From contig JAZOLU010000034.1 of assembly GCA_045653425.1 (NCBI GenBank), positions 1 through 62,461 of the forward strand: a stretch of 62,461 bases of DNA, given 5' to 3'. The stretch's first letter is position 1; every line of letters starts with the position of its first letter. The stretch is from RGIG3009 sp045653425. GTDB lineage: Bacteria > Bacillota > Clostridia > Oscillospirales > Acutalibacteraceae. Positions 8,327-17,714 of the stretch are shown here, in pieces. The notes under the pieces were generated by a model, which was given only the letters and a program-made list of their open reading frames with translations, ran no database searches and was not told the DNA's origin. The position numbers and the translations under genes were made by a program.

Positions 8327-8545
8327 TTAATCAATCCGAAAATCCTCTTCGGAATAGGTTGCCAATGCCGGTTGTGTGTACGGCACACGGCGCAAGGGGT
8401 CATACCGAAATTTACGGCAACGGGCCGAAGGGTCCACCACCCCGCGGCGCAAACACAGAATCACCTTGCCGTCAAGGGAGCGTCTCCCGTTACCGCAAAT
8501 GCCGCAAGCGGGTGTTATTGCATTGCCGTATAACTTCCGTTTCAT
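8327..8545 (-). CDS. Small Cys-rich protein conserved in Clostridia, unknown function
   Basis: The 72-residue product begins MKRKLYGNAITPACGICGNG. It has CxxC early and two more cysteines (VILCLRRGVV and SARCRKFRYDPLRR), a likely four-Cys metal site. I recall similar small proteins next to proS-like genes in Clostridia, but know no function. GGAGGGGAG precedes the ATG at 8545. It is 30 bases downstream of proS and ends at a strong terminator, so it belongs to the proS unit. Confidence 0.72.
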   Translation of the reverse strand: MKRKLYGNAITPACGICGNGRRSLDGKVILCLRRGVVDPSARCRKFRYDPLRRVPYTQPALATYSEEDFRID

Positions 8546-8575
8546 AGCGTTCTCCCCTCCGCTCACATTGGGTTT

Positions 8576-10012
8576 TTAATAGGCCTTGCCCCAAACCACC
8601 ATTTTTTTGGCGGGTTTGCCGCAACACACGCACACGTCGCCTAACTGCTCCTGTTCAAACGGCATACACCGACTGGTCACGCCCGCTTGCTCTTTAAGTT
8701 GTACCTCGCACGCTTCATCACCGCACCACATCGCCTTAATCAAGCCGGGTTTTTCGTTGGCAATGGCACACAACTCGTCCAGTGTGGTGGCGGTATAGGT
8801 CATCTGCTCACGGCGCGCCAACGCTTTTTGGTACAAACCGTCGTGCACCGCCTGCAACAATTCGGGAACTTTTGTTTCCAACTCGTCCAACGATACCACG
8901 GTTTTTTCACGGTTGTCGCGGCGCACCAGCACGCACTGGTTGTTTTCTATATCGCGCGGACCAATTTCCAAACGCAACGGTACGCCCTTCATCTCGTACT
9001 CGGCAAACTTCCAGCCGGGGGAGTTGTCGGAATCGTCCATTTTTACGCGCGCAATGTTTGACAGACGCTCTTTCAGTTCGGCGGCTTTTTCCAACACGCC
9101 GGGTTTATGTTGAGCAATCGGCAAAATCACCAGTTGGATGGGTGCCACCGCCGGCGGCAACACCAATCCGTTATCGTCGCCGTGCGCCATAATAATGGCA
9201 CCGATAATGCGGGTGGACATCCCCCACGACGTTTGATGCGGGTACTGCAATTTGTTGTCGCGGTCGGTATATTGAATATCAAACGCGCGGGCAAATCCAT
9301 CGCCGAAATAATGGCTGGTACCGCTTTGCAACGCCTTGCCGTCGTGCATCATTGCTTCAATGGTGTAGGTTGCTTCCGCACCGGCAAACTTTTCTTTGTC
9401 GGTCTTGCGGCCTTTAATCACGGGAATTGCCAACGATTGCTCGCAAAAATCGGCGTACACACCCAGCATCCGCTCGGTTTCTGCCCAGGCCTCCTCGGCG
9501 GTTTCGTGCATGGTGTGGCCCTCTTGCCAGTAAAACTCCATAGTCCGCAAAAACGGACGGGTGGTTTTTTCCCAACGCACCACCGAGCACCACTGGTTGT
9601 ACAGTTTGGGCAAGTCACGATAGGAATGAATGATATCGGCATAATGCTCACAAAACACCGTTTCGGAGGTGGGACGCACGCACAACCGTTCCTGCAACTT
9701 TTCGTCACCGCCGTGAGTCACCCACGCCACTTCGGGGGCAAAGCCCTCCACATGGTCCTTTTCCCGTTGCAGTAAACTTTCGGGAATGAACAGCGGCATC
9801 ATAATATTTTCGTGCCCGAGTGCTTTAAACCGAGCATCCAAGTCGTTGCGGATATTCTCCCACAGTGCGGTGCCGTAGGGACGAATAATCATACACCCGC
9901 GCACACCGGAGTAACTGGCAAGTTCCGCCTTTTTCACCACGTCGGTGTACCACTGAGCAAAATCGTCGCCCATAGAGGTGATGGCTTCCACCATCTTTTT
10001 GTTATCAGCCAT
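8576..10012 (-). CDS. proS: Prolyl-tRNA synthetase, short type without editing insertion
   Basis: This class II enzyme charges tRNA-Pro. At 478 residues it is the short (archaeal/eukaryotic-like, type 3) form, not the about 570-residue bacterial form with an INS editing domain. Visible features are motif 1 region RPYGTALWENIRNDLD, motif 2 around RWEKTTRPFLRTMEFYWQEGH and the anticodon-binding start PIQLVILPIAQ. The C-terminal zinc-type domain has MPFEQEQ and VCVCCGKPAKK. AAAGGA precedes the ATG. It follows an oadB/oadG pair. Confidence 0.94.
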   Translation of the reverse strand: MADNKKMVEAITSMGDDFAQWYTDVVKKAELASYSGVRGCMIIRPYGTALWENIRNDLDARFKALGHENIMMPLFIPESLLQREKDHVEGFAPEVAWVTHGGDEKLQERLCVRPTSETVFCEHYADIIHSYRDLPKLYNQWCSVVRWEKTTRPFLRTMEFYWQEGHTMHETAEEAWAETERMLGVYADFCEQSLAIPVIKGRKTDKEKFAGAEATYTIEAMMHDGKALQSGTSHYFGDGFARAFDIQYTDRDNKLQYPHQTSWGMSTRIIGAIIMAHGDDNGLVLPPAVAPIQLVILPIAQHKPGVLEKAAELKERLSNIARVKMDDSDNSPGWKFAEYEMKGVPLRLEIGPRDIENNQCVLVRRDNREKTVVSLDELETKVPELLQAVHDGLYQKALARREQMTYTATTLDELCAIANEKPGLIKAMWCGDEACEVQLKEQAGVTSRCMPFEQEQLGDVCVCCGKPAKKMVVWGKAY

Positions 10013-10029
10013 AATGGGATTCCTTTCAA

Positions 10030-10167
10030 TTATTTCTTATCGTTGGGTGTTTTGTCTTTGGCAAAGGTGTTCAGCAACTTTACCGCCAGCATAATCACCA
10101 ACATCACTACAAAAATGCCCACCATACCGAGGAGCATCAGCAAACCTGCGTTTTGAATATTCGTCAT
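10030..10167 (-). CDS. oadG: OadG-like gamma subunit of a sodium-pumping decarboxylase
   Basis: A 45-residue protein with one N-terminal membrane helix (GLLMLLGMVGIFVVMLVIML) and a short charged tail (FAKDKTPNDKK). This layout and the position directly after oadB fit the gamma subunit that stabilises sodium-pumping oxaloacetate or methylmalonyl-CoA decarboxylases. GGAGG lies ten bases before the ATG. Its small size makes the family call depend mostly on context. Confidence 0.7.
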   Translation of the reverse strand: MTNIQNAGLLMLLGMVGIFVVMLVIMLAVKLLNTFAKDKTPNDKK

Positions 10168-10171
10168 TGCA

Positions 10172-11341
10172 TTAACCTCCAATCAAGTTGGGAACCACGG
10201 TTAAAATGATACCGCCCGCCACCACCGAGCCGATTTGACCGGCCACGTTGGCACCCACCGCGTGCATCAGCAGGTGGTTTTGATTATCTTCTTTTAACGC
10301 CATCTTTTGAATAACACGTGCCGACATTGGGAACGCCGAAATGCCGGCTCCGCCCACCATCGGGTTGAACTTTTTACCTTCCGGCAAGAACAGGTTCATC
10401 AGTTTGGCGAACATTACGCCCGCGATGGTGTCAAACACAAACGCTACCAGACCCAACGCCATAATTAACAACGTGTCCCACCGCACAAAGTTTTCCGCTT
10501 TCATACTCGCGGCAATGGTAAGGCCCAACAAAATGGTGATAAGGTTGGCTAACGAGGTTTGCGCCGTTTGCGATAAATTATCCAACTTCAAGCACTCACG
10601 CAACAAGTTACCGAACATTAACATACCCACCAACGACACCGAAGCGGGTGCCACCAAACCGGCAATGACCGTTACCACAATGGGGAACAGAATACGGGTA
10701 AGGCGCGATACCGATTGCGGGTTGTACGGCATATGAATGGTGCGTTCCTTTTTGGTGGTTACCAATTTGATAGCCGCCGGTTGAATAATGGGTACCAACG
10801 CCATATACGAGTACGCTGCCACGGCAATAGCACCCATATAGTTAGAGCCGAAAATGTTGGAAACCAAAATGGCCGTGGGACCATCCGCCGCACCGATAAC
10901 GCCAATAGCCGCCGCGTCTTTGAAATCCGGAAAGAAGAAAGACGCCACCAGCACCGTTAAGAAAATGCCGAACTGTGCGGCACCGCCGAACAGAAACATT
11001 TTGGGGTTGGAAAGCAGCGGACCAAAGTCAATCATCGCGCCGATACCGATAAACAAAATAAGCGGCATCGCTTCCGAGGCGTGAATACCCACCTCAAACA
11101 GCCAGTCGATAATGCCCTGCGTACCGTCTCCAGATACGCCAACGGCGCCCGAAAACGGCAAGTTCACCAAAATGGCACCCAAGCCCATCGGCATTAATAA
11201 CGATGGCTCAAAATCCTTGGCCAACGCCAAATAAATCAACAATCCGCCAACGGCAATCATCACCAAGTTTTTCCACCCATCACCGGTAACGAAAAACGCC
11301 AAACTATCCCACAAAAAACTAAAATGCTGTAAAATACCCAT
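10172..11341 (-). CDS. oadB: Sodium-pumping decarboxylase beta subunit
   Basis: The 389-residue, very hydrophobic protein is the membrane subunit that couples decarboxylation of carboxybiotin to sodium export. Family marks include GGAAQFGIF, IGAADGPTAILVSN with the conserved Asp, and FGSNYMGAIAVAAYSYMALVP. Only beta and gamma are here; the carboxyltransferase (alpha) and biotin carrier must be elsewhere, so the substrate (oxaloacetate, methylmalonyl-CoA or glutaconyl-CoA) cannot be read from this locus. It has its own promoter. Confidence 0.92.
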   Translation of the reverse strand: MGILQHFSFLWDSLAFFVTGDGWKNLVMIAVGGLLIYLALAKDFEPSLLMPMGLGAILVNLPFSGAVGVSGDGTQGIIDWLFEVGIHASEAMPLILFIGIGAMIDFGPLLSNPKMFLFGGAAQFGIFLTVLVASFFFPDFKDAAAIGVIGAADGPTAILVSNIFGSNYMGAIAVAAYSYMALVPIIQPAAIKLVTTKKERTIHMPYNPQSVSRLTRILFPIVVTVIAGLVAPASVSLVGMLMFGNLLRECLKLDNLSQTAQTSLANLITILLGLTIAASMKAENFVRWDTLLIMALGLVAFVFDTIAGVMFAKLMNLFLPEGKKFNPMVGGAGISAFPMSARVIQKMALKEDNQNHLLMHAVGANVAGQIGSVVAGGIILTVVPNLIGG

Positions 11342-11386
11342 TCGCTATATTCCTTTCTTCTAAGCAACCACAAACATACAGATATT

Positions 11387-11415
11387 ATTATACTGAACTT
11401 TGCACGTTTTTTCAA
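11387..11415 (-). promoter_or_regulatory. SigA-type promoter for oadB-oadG(-proS)
   Basis: TTGAAA (11415-11410) and TATAAT (11392-11387) are separated by 17 bases on the minus strand, about 45 bases before the oadB start. Confidence 0.75.
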
Positions 11416-11440
11416 CACCTAAAACATATTTTCACAAAAA

Positions 11441-11463
11441 AACGGACTCCGAACGAGTCCGTT
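11441..11463 (-). terminator. Intrinsic terminator after the AI-2E-family gene
   Basis: The stem AACGGACTC/GAGTCCGTT is followed by seven T on the minus strand. Confidence 0.88.
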
Positions 11464-11478
11464 TTACGTTGGTTTACA

Positions 11479-12618
11479 TTATTTTTGTTTGGTATCCGTC
11501 AGTCCTCGGCTCTGACGTATGGCAATGTAATCCGTGAGTAGCATTTGAACCACCGCAATAATGGGTGCGCCCAAGAAAATACCCCAGAACCCATACAACC
11601 CGCCAAACACCGTAATACCGAGCAGTACATAAATGGGACGAATACCCACGGTATCGCCCACAATGCGCGGTTGAATGATGTTGGCATCCAGTTGCTGCAT
11701 CACCAAAATATACGCGGCTACAAACAACGCACCGTAGAAGTTGCCGGAGATGAGCGCAATAAACACGCACACCACACCGCCAATAATAGCACCGAAATAC
11801 GGAATCATATTCATAATACCCAGCATCATGCCCAGCACCGGCGCATTGGGCATCCGCGCGAGCAAAAATCCAATGGTGGCTAACACACCCACCACCACCG
11901 CATCAATGGCTTGGCTGTAAAAGTAGTTGTAAAAGATTTTGGCAATCTTGTGGGAATACACCGAAAACATATTCATTGTTTTGGGCTTGAATACCAGCCC
12001 AACCACCAGTTTAAGTGCCCGAATGAGCGATTCTTTACCGAGCAGCATATAAATTGACACAATGAACGCCATTAATACATCAATCAGCGAAGTGGCAAAC
12101 CGTACCACCCCGCTTACATAGCCGATAACCCGCTCCACCGTTATCATTTCACGCAGAAGTTTGTACAGTTCCTGAACTTTACCCTCAACATCCAGTCCGG
12201 CCAGCCAACTGCCCTCTTTGGTGTATTCACGTACAAAGGCCATGACGTTATTATAATAATCCGGCATACGGTTCACAAAATCCACCAATGCCGATACCAG
12301 TGCGGGAATGGCAGCATAAACCAACAACGCCAGCAACGCAATGGCAATGACATACACAATGGCTACTGCCAGCGGGCGGGCGGCGCGTTCCATCCATTTC
12401 CACTTGCAACGACGAAACAACATATCCAGCCGCTTAACCGGTGCATACAACAAAAAGGCAATGGCAAATCCCACAATAAACGGCGTGAGAATAGACACAA
12501 ATTGCCCCAGCACGTTGTTGATGGCACCCAAATTGTCAAATGTCTTGCAAATAACAATTAAGCAAAATCCCAACAACAACAGTGCCAACCATTGTCCCAC
12601 GTTTTTATTGGCTTTCAC
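11479..12618 (-). CDS. AI-2E/PerM-family membrane permease
   Basis: The 379-residue product has multiple hydrophobic helices in the PerM pattern. Helices lie near both ends, with a soluble helical stretch (MPDYYNNVMAFVREY...) in the middle. The diagnostic late region is NMIPYFGAIIGGVV, QQLDANIIQPRIVG and the closing GAPIIAVVQ. Members export small molecules (TqsA with AI-2 in E. coli) or act as sodium/proton antiporters, so the substrate is unknown. The GTG at 12618 has GAGG eight bases upstream; a GTG at 12627 overlaps that site. Confidence 0.88.
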   Translation of the reverse strand: MKANKNVGQWLALLLLGFCLIVICKTFDNLGAINNVLGQFVSILTPFIVGFAIAFLLYAPVKRLDMLFRRCKWKWMERAARPLAVAIVYVIAIALLALLVYAAIPALVSALVDFVNRMPDYYNNVMAFVREYTKEGSWLAGLDVEGKVQELYKLLREMITVERVIGYVSGVVRFATSLIDVLMAFIVSIYMLLGKESLIRALKLVVGLVFKPKTMNMFSVYSHKIAKIFYNYFYSQAIDAVVVGVLATIGFLLARMPNAPVLGMMLGIMNMIPYFGAIIGGVVCVFIALISGNFYGALFVAAYILVMQQLDANIIQPRIVGDTVGIRPIYVLLGITVFGGLYGFWGIFLGAPIIAVVQMLLTDYIAIRQSRGLTDTKQK

Positions 12619-12673
12619 GCGTGTCACCTCGCTTTATTTTCAGTATATCAGCCGCACGGCAAAAATGCAAGGG

Positions 12674-13819
12674 TCAGCTAAACGCATCCTTTACTTTGTC
12701 AAAAAAGCTTTTGCGTTTTTCATAGTTTTTATCCCCCGTTGAAGCTTCAAATGCCTCCAACAACTCGCGTTGTTTGGCGGTGAGATTGCGCGGCACTTCC
12801 ACCGTAATGCGGGCAATCAAATCGCCCTGACCGCGCCCGTTAAGATACGGAATCCCCTTGCCTTTTAAGCGAATAACATCGCCCGGTTGGGCACCCTCGC
12901 GAATGGTGTATTTTTCTTTGCCGTTAAGCGTGGGAATCTCAATATCATCGCCCAACGCCAACTGGGCAAAGGTGAGCGGCAATTCGCACAGTAAATCAAA
13001 TCTGTCCCGTTCAAAAATGGGATGCGGCCGCACCGTTACTTCAATTTGCAAATCGCCCGCCGGCCCGCCGTTTACACCACTGTTGCCTTTGCCGCGAACG
13101 GTAATTACCTGCCCATCGTCAATGCCGGCGGGTATATTCACGCCTACCGTATTATTGACACGCACTTGCCCGCCGCCACGGCAGTCGGTACAGGGCTTTT
13201 CCACAATTTTCCCTTTGCCGCGGCAACGCGAACAAGTGGTCTGGGTTTGCACTACCCCAAACGGCGTGCGTTGCTGCCGCGTTTCCTGACCGGTGCCGCG
13301 GCACACGGGACAAGATTGGGGTGACGTACCTTTTGCCGCACCCGAACCGCCGCAGGTGCGACAGGTTTCAACCAGCGACACCTTTACCTGTTTACGGCAA
13401 CCGGCGGCCGCCTCTTCAAAGGAAATCGCCACCGATGCACCGGCATCGCTGCCGCGCCGCGGGGCGTTGGGGTTGGCACGCCGACCGCCACCGCCACCGA
13501 AAAACGAGGAGAAAATATCCCCAAAATCAATATCAGAGGCCCCCCAACCGCCGCCCCAACCACCGGCACCGCCGGCACCGAAATTGGGGTCCACTCCGGC
13601 GTGGCCGTATTGGTCGTACCGCGCTTTCTTTTGCGCGTCGGACAACACCTCGTACGCCTCGTTCACTTCCTTGAACTTGGCTTCGGCCTCTTTGTCGCCC
13701 GGATGTAAATCGGGATGGTACTGCTTTGCCGCACGGCGAAAGCCCTTTTTAATTTCGTCGTCCGAAGCACCCTTTTGTACACCGAGCACTTCATAATAAT
13801 CGCGCTTATTCTCTGCCAT
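12674..13819 (-). CDS. dnaJ: Chaperone DnaJ
   Basis: DnaJ stimulates the ATPase of DnaK and delivers unfolded clients. The 381-residue product has the J domain with the HPD tripeptide (YHPDLHPG), a Gly/Phe-rich linker (GGAGGWGGGW) and four zinc-finger repeats (CRTCGGSG, CPVCRGTG, CSRCRGKG, CTDCRGGG). The C-terminal substrate-binding part follows. The ATG at 13819 is preceded by GGAGTGGG; the frame extends to 13837 without a better site. Last gene of the heat-shock operon. Confidence 0.97.
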   Translation of the reverse strand: MAENKRDYYEVLGVQKGASDDEIKKGFRRAAKQYHPDLHPGDKEAEAKFKEVNEAYEVLSDAQKKARYDQYGHAGVDPNFGAGGAGGWGGGWGASDIDFGDIFSSFFGGGGGRRANPNAPRRGSDAGASVAISFEEAAAGCRKQVKVSLVETCRTCGGSGAAKGTSPQSCPVCRGTGQETRQQRTPFGVVQTQTTCSRCRGKGKIVEKPCTDCRGGGQVRVNNTVGVNIPAGIDDGQVITVRGKGNSGVNGGPAGDLQIEVTVRPHPIFERDRFDLLCELPLTFAQLALGDDIEIPTLNGKEKYTIREGAQPGDVIRLKGKGIPYLNGRGQGDLIARITVEVPRNLTAKQRELLEAFEASTGDKNYEKRKSFFDKVKDAFS

Positions 13820-13842
13820 AGTCCCACTCCACGTCAAAGAAG

Positions 13843-13865
13843 CGGTCGGAGGATGCCTCCGACCG
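13843..13865 (-). other. Hairpin between dnaK and dnaJ
   Basis: The perfect stem CGGTCGGAGG/CCTCCGACCG has no T run after it. It may act as an mRNA processing or stability element that tunes the DnaK:DnaJ ratio (inference). Confidence 0.5.
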
Positions 13866-13889
13866 GTTCTCCTTTGCTTGCTTTATTAC

Positions 13890-15707
13890 TTAGTTCACTT
13901 CGCCGTTGTAATAGCCGTCGCCCGCCTCCGGCGGCACATCGCCGTCTTGTGCGGGGGCGGCACCTTGCTCGGGCGCGGCGGCTTTGTAAATCTTTTCGCT
14001 CACTTCGTAGAACTTCTTCATCAGTTCTTCCTGCGCCGCCTTAATCGGCTCAATATCCTCGCCTTTCAGTGCTTCTTTCAGCGCGTCAATGCGGGTCTGC
14101 AACTCAGTCTTATCGGTTTCTTCCAGTTTGTCGCCCAACTCTTCCATAGTCTTTTCGCACTGGTACACCGCTTGGTCGGCACCGTTGCGCAGTTCCACTT
14201 CTTCACGGCGCTTTTTATCCTCGGCGGCATACTGCTCCGCTTCCTGCACCGCTTTTTCCACGTCCTCTTTGGACATATTGGTGTTGGAAGTAATGGTAAT
14301 GTGTTGCTCTTTGCCGGTGCCCAAATCCTTGGCACTAACGTTTACAATGCCGTTGGCATCAATATCAAATGTCACTTCAATTTGCGGCACGCCGCGACGA
14401 GCGGGGGCAATGCCGTCCAAATGGAACATACCGAGCGTTTTGTTGTCGCGGGCAAATTCGCGCTCACCCTGCAACACGTGAATTTCCACCGACGGCTGAT
14501 TATCCTGCGCCGTGGAGAAAATCTGCGATTTTTTGGTGGGGATGGTGGTGTTGCGTTCAATCACGCGGGTCATTACACCGCCCATGGTTTCCACACCCAG
14601 CGACAACGGGGTAACGTCAAGCAGTAACAAACCCTTTACTTCGCCGCCCAACACGCCGGCCTGCAACGCGGCACCCATTGCCACACATTCATCCGGATTA
14701 ATACCCTTAAACGGCTCTTTGCCCATAAACTTCTGTACGGCTTCTTGCACCGCGGGAATACGGGTGGAACCACCCACCAGCAGCACCTTGTCAATATCCG
14801 AAGCAGTCAAACCGCTATCGGACAATGCTTGACGCACCGGTCCCATCGTACCCTCCACCAAGTCGGCGGTGAGACGGTTAAAGTCGGCACGGGTCAACGT
14901 CATATCCAAATGTTTCGGACCGGTAGCATCTGCGGTAATAAAGGGCAAGTTGATGTTGCTGGTCATACCGCCGGACAGTTCAATTTTGGTTTTTTCCGCC
15001 GCTTCGCGCAAGCGTTGTACCGCCATTTTATCCTGTGACAAATCCACACCGGTGTCCTTGCGGAACCCGTCAATCAGCCAATTCACAATCTTTTGGTCAA
15101 AGTCGTCGCCGCCCAAACGGTTGTTACCCGCGGTGGCCAACACTTCTTGCACACCGTCGCCCATTTCAATAATGGACACATCAAACGTACCGCCGCCCAA
15201 GTCATACACCATAATTTTTTGGTCGTTTTCCTTGTCAATGCCATACGCCAGTGCCGCGGCAGTCGGCTCGTTAATGATACGCTTAACTTCCAAACCGGCA
15301 ATTTTACCCGCATCCTTTGTTGCTTGACGCTGGGCATCGGTAAAATACGCCGGCACAGTAATAACAGCTTCGGTCACGGTGTCGCCCAAGTAACTTTCCG
15401 CATCTTGTTTAAGTTTGCTCAAAATCATAGCGGAGATTTCTTGCGGGGTGTACCCTTTGTCGTCCACGGTCACCTTGGTCGCCGCGCCCATATCACGCTT
15501 AATGGACGAAATGGTGCGGTCGGGATTGGAAACCGCCTGTTGTTTTGCCACACGACCGACAATACGCTCGCCGTCTTTTTTGAACGCCACAACCGACGGG
15601 GTGGTACGCGCACCCTCTGCGTTGGGGATAACAACGGCTTCGCCGCCTTCAATAACCGCCACGCAAGAATTGGTTGTGCCAAGGTCAATACCGATGATTT
15701 TTGCCAT
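13890..15707 (-). CDS. dnaK: Chaperone DnaK (Hsp70)
   Basis: The 605-residue protein carries the Hsp70 ATPase signatures GIDLGTTNSCVAV at the start, YDLGGGTFDVSI near 190 and VLLVGGSTRIPAVQ near 320. The substrate-binding and lid domains end in a Gly/Asp-rich tail (DGDVPPEAGDGYYNG). Length is normal for Firmicutes. AGGAGG lies before the ATG. It works with GrpE and DnaJ encoded on either side. Confidence 0.98.
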   Translation of the reverse strand: MAKIIGIDLGTTNSCVAVIEGGEAVVIPNAEGARTTPSVVAFKKDGERIVGRVAKQQAVSNPDRTISSIKRDMGAATKVTVDDKGYTPQEISAMILSKLKQDAESYLGDTVTEAVITVPAYFTDAQRQATKDAGKIAGLEVKRIINEPTAAALAYGIDKENDQKIMVYDLGGGTFDVSIIEMGDGVQEVLATAGNNRLGGDDFDQKIVNWLIDGFRKDTGVDLSQDKMAVQRLREAAEKTKIELSGGMTSNINLPFITADATGPKHLDMTLTRADFNRLTADLVEGTMGPVRQALSDSGLTASDIDKVLLVGGSTRIPAVQEAVQKFMGKEPFKGINPDECVAMGAALQAGVLGGEVKGLLLLDVTPLSLGVETMGGVMTRVIERNTTIPTKKSQIFSTAQDNQPSVEIHVLQGEREFARDNKTLGMFHLDGIAPARRGVPQIEVTFDIDANGIVNVSAKDLGTGKEQHITITSNTNMSKEDVEKAVQEAEQYAAEDKKRREEVELRNGADQAVYQCEKTMEELGDKLEETDKTELQTRIDALKEALKGEDIEPIKAAQEELMKKFYEVSEKIYKAAAPEQGAAPAQDGDVPPEAGDGYYNGEVN

Positions 15708-15751
15708 AATTGTTTTCCTCCTGTATGCTCTGTGAGCTTAAATTCTATAAA

Positions 15752-16285
15752 TTAGTTGGCGACTTTCACCATAGCGGGACGCAACACGCGCCCGCTCAAA
15801 CGATACCCTTTTTGATACACTTCGGTAACGGTTTCGGGTTCCACACCGTCGGCATCTTCCCGCATAACAGCGTTGTGCAGTTCGGGGTCAAACACCTCAC
15901 CCAACGCGGGGATTTCTTCCAGCCCAAATGACGTGAGCGTTTCCACAAACTGATGAATAACCATTTCCACGCCTTTTCGGTACTCCGGTCCGTCCGGCGA
16001 GCCAATGGCTCGCTCCAAATTATCAATTCCCGGTAACAGTGCTTTCAGTGCCTCACCTTTAACAAAGGCACCCAACTGCTCTTTTTCCTGGTCAGTACGA
16101 CGCTTGTAGTTAGCATATTCCGCCAACACGCGCTGGTACTGGTCCTGCGCCTGTGCTAACTGCAACCGCAGTTCCTCCAATTCCGGATTTGTCTCTTCCT
16201 CCACCGCTTCTTGCGTTGCATTCTCCTCTGTGGGGTCAACCGATTCTTCGGTTATGTCAACAAATTCCTGTTTTGTTTCCTCCAT
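15752..16285 (-). CDS. grpE: Nucleotide exchange factor GrpE
   Basis: GrpE releases ADP from DnaK. The 177-residue product has an acidic, low-complexity N-terminus, a long coiled coil (about 30-95, with YANYKRRTDQEKEQL) and the beta domain ending EVYQKGYRLSGRVLRPAMVKV. AGGAGG precedes the ATG. It lies between hrcA and dnaK, as in most Firmicutes. Confidence 0.96.
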   Translation of the reverse strand: MEETKQEFVDITEESVDPTEENATQEAVEEETNPELEELRLQLAQAQDQYQRVLAEYANYKRRTDQEKEQLGAFVKGEALKALLPGIDNLERAIGSPDGPEYRKGVEMVIHQFVETLTSFGLEEIPALGEVFDPELHNAVMREDADGVEPETVTEVYQKGYRLSGRVLRPAMVKVAN

Positions 16286-16336
16286 AGGAAAACCTCCTTT
16301 GCGCGCCGCGTGCGGCCCGCCGTTTTACTCTATATT

Positions 16337-17353
16337 TCAGAACGCAGACAACAACCGACTCACGGTTTGTGCCACGTACTGTAACCGAGGGATTGCCTGC
16401 GCATAATCCATACGCACCGGCCCAATCAAGCACAACGAGCCGTTGCCGTTGCCGTGACTGTACCGCGTAACGATAATACTGGAACCGTCCAACTCTCTTC
16501 TGGGACTTTCACTGCCCAGCACCACGCGTAACCCGGCGGGGTGGGAAGTAAGCATACCTGCCAGCAGTTCGCGGTGCGACAAAAACGTAAGCAGCGACCG
16601 CGCACGGTCCATAGGATAATTGGGATGTTGCAATAGGTTTAGTTGGCCGGATAAACGAATATCCGCTTCCGATGCTTCTTGCACCAGTTCCAAAAAGGCG
16701 GTGAGCAACGGTGCGTACAACAAGCCGTTTTCGCACACTCGCGAGAGCAACGCCTGCACGGCCACCACGCCGATTTCCGCCAACGATTTACCAACAAATG
16801 CACGGTTTAGGTGTTCTGCCAACTGTGCCAGCATTGCCGCATCGTAGCCGCTATCCAGCCGACACACGCGGCTGTGCAATTCGCCCGCATCGGTCATAAG
16901 TAATACCGCAGCCGAGTGCGCACCGGTTGGAAGGAGTTCCACCCGCCGTACACAAGCCCCCTGCTTGTCAGGCGTGGCAACTACCGACGCCACACCGGTG
17001 GCGGCTGCCAACAGTTCCGAAGCGCGCCCCAGCAACCGGTCGACGTCCCCTGCCTCCGGTGCAAGCGCCGCTTCAATCGCCTGCCGACTGTCTTCCGATA
17101 ACGCACCACCACACGGCAGTTGATTCAAATACAAACGAAACGCCTCCGCGGTGGGAACACGCCCCGCCGAAGTGTGTGGTTGTGCCAAATAACCGGCTAC
17201 CACCAGTTCCGCCATATCGTTGCGAATGGTAGCGGAGGACACGGCGTTACCCAACATATCTGCCAGCAACTTTGACCCAACCGGTTCGCCTGTGCGAATA
17301 TACGCATCTACAAGCGCCGCCACAATTTTTTGTTTGCGTTCGCCCAGTTGCAT
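16337..17353 (-). CDS. hrcA: Heat-inducible transcription repressor HrcA
   Basis: HrcA binds CIRCE operators and represses hrcA-grpE-dnaK-dnaJ (and usually groESL) until chaperones are titrated. The 338-residue product starts MQLGERKQKIVAALVDAY and has the winged-helix segment with SKLLADMLGNAVSSATIRND. It continues through the C-terminal regulatory domain (IGPVRMDYAQAIPRLQYVA). A CIRCE site lies upstream, so the operon is autoregulated. No groESL is in this window. Confidence 0.96.
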   Translation of the reverse strand: MQLGERKQKIVAALVDAYIRTGEPVGSKLLADMLGNAVSSATIRNDMAELVVAGYLAQPHTSAGRVPTAEAFRLYLNQLPCGGALSEDSRQAIEAALAPEAGDVDRLLGRASELLAAATGVASVVATPDKQGACVRRVELLPTGAHSAAVLLMTDAGELHSRVCRLDSGYDAAMLAQLAEHLNRAFVGKSLAEIGVVAVQALLSRVCENGLLYAPLLTAFLELVQEASEADIRLSGQLNLLQHPNYPMDRARSLLTFLSHRELLAGMLTSHPAGLRVVLGSESPRRELDGSSIIVTRYSHGNGNGSLCLIGPVRMDYAQAIPRLQYVAQTVSRLLSAF

Positions 17354-17538
17354 AACCCTCCGTCCTTTCCGCTATACCATAAGGGAATCGAACTCGCAAT
17401 GGTTTTCGCCGCGTTTTTTCGCCCGTCTTGCCGCAAATTTTTCCGCCATGCTGACGCCTGTCAACGACAAAAACGAGAAAATCGCCAAAAAGATTGCCCA
17501 TAGGCATTGTGGGGTTCGGTTCTCTTACGGTATAAGTG

Positions 17539-17565
17539 TTAGCACTCTAAATATACGAGTGCTAA
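17539..17565. promoter_or_regulatory. CIRCE operator
   Basis: A perfect consensus inverted repeat, TTAGCACTC-9-GAGTGCTAA. It lies ten bases downstream of the putative -10 of the hrcA promoter, the standard place for HrcA to block transcription. Confidence 0.98.
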
Positions 17566-17574
17566 CTCCCTTAT

Positions 17575-17603
17575 ACTTTATCACTCTCACTCCGTTCTGT
17601 CAA
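17575..17603 (-). promoter_or_regulatory. SigA-type promoter for hrcA-grpE-dnaK-dnaJ
   Basis: TTGACA (17603-17598) is perfect and TAAAGT (17580-17575) serves as -10, with a 17-base spacer on the minus strand. The CIRCE site follows. The region 17354-17714 between hrcA and the plus-strand gene holds only this promoter, the CIRCE and the opposing promoter. Confidence 0.75.
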
Positions 17604-17661
17604 TATATATTTGTGAACCTTTTGTTAAAATATACCACGCGTTGGTTTGCGGTTTTTCGCC

Positions 17662-17690
17662 TTGACATCCAACAGGGATGTGTGTATAAT
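17662..17690 (+). promoter_or_regulatory. Consensus SigA promoter for the 17715 gene
   Basis: Perfect TTGACA (17662-17667) and TATAAT (17685-17690) with a 17-base spacer, 24 bases before the ATG. This predicts strong constitutive transcription of a very small gene. Confidence 0.9.
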
Positions 17691-17714
17691 AATGCCCATA
17701 AAGGGGGCGTTATT

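Noticed and set aside
17247..17507. Minus-strand ORF upstream of hrcA
   Set aside because: It overlaps the start of hrcA, has no RBS, and reads as a shadow of hrcA in another frame.
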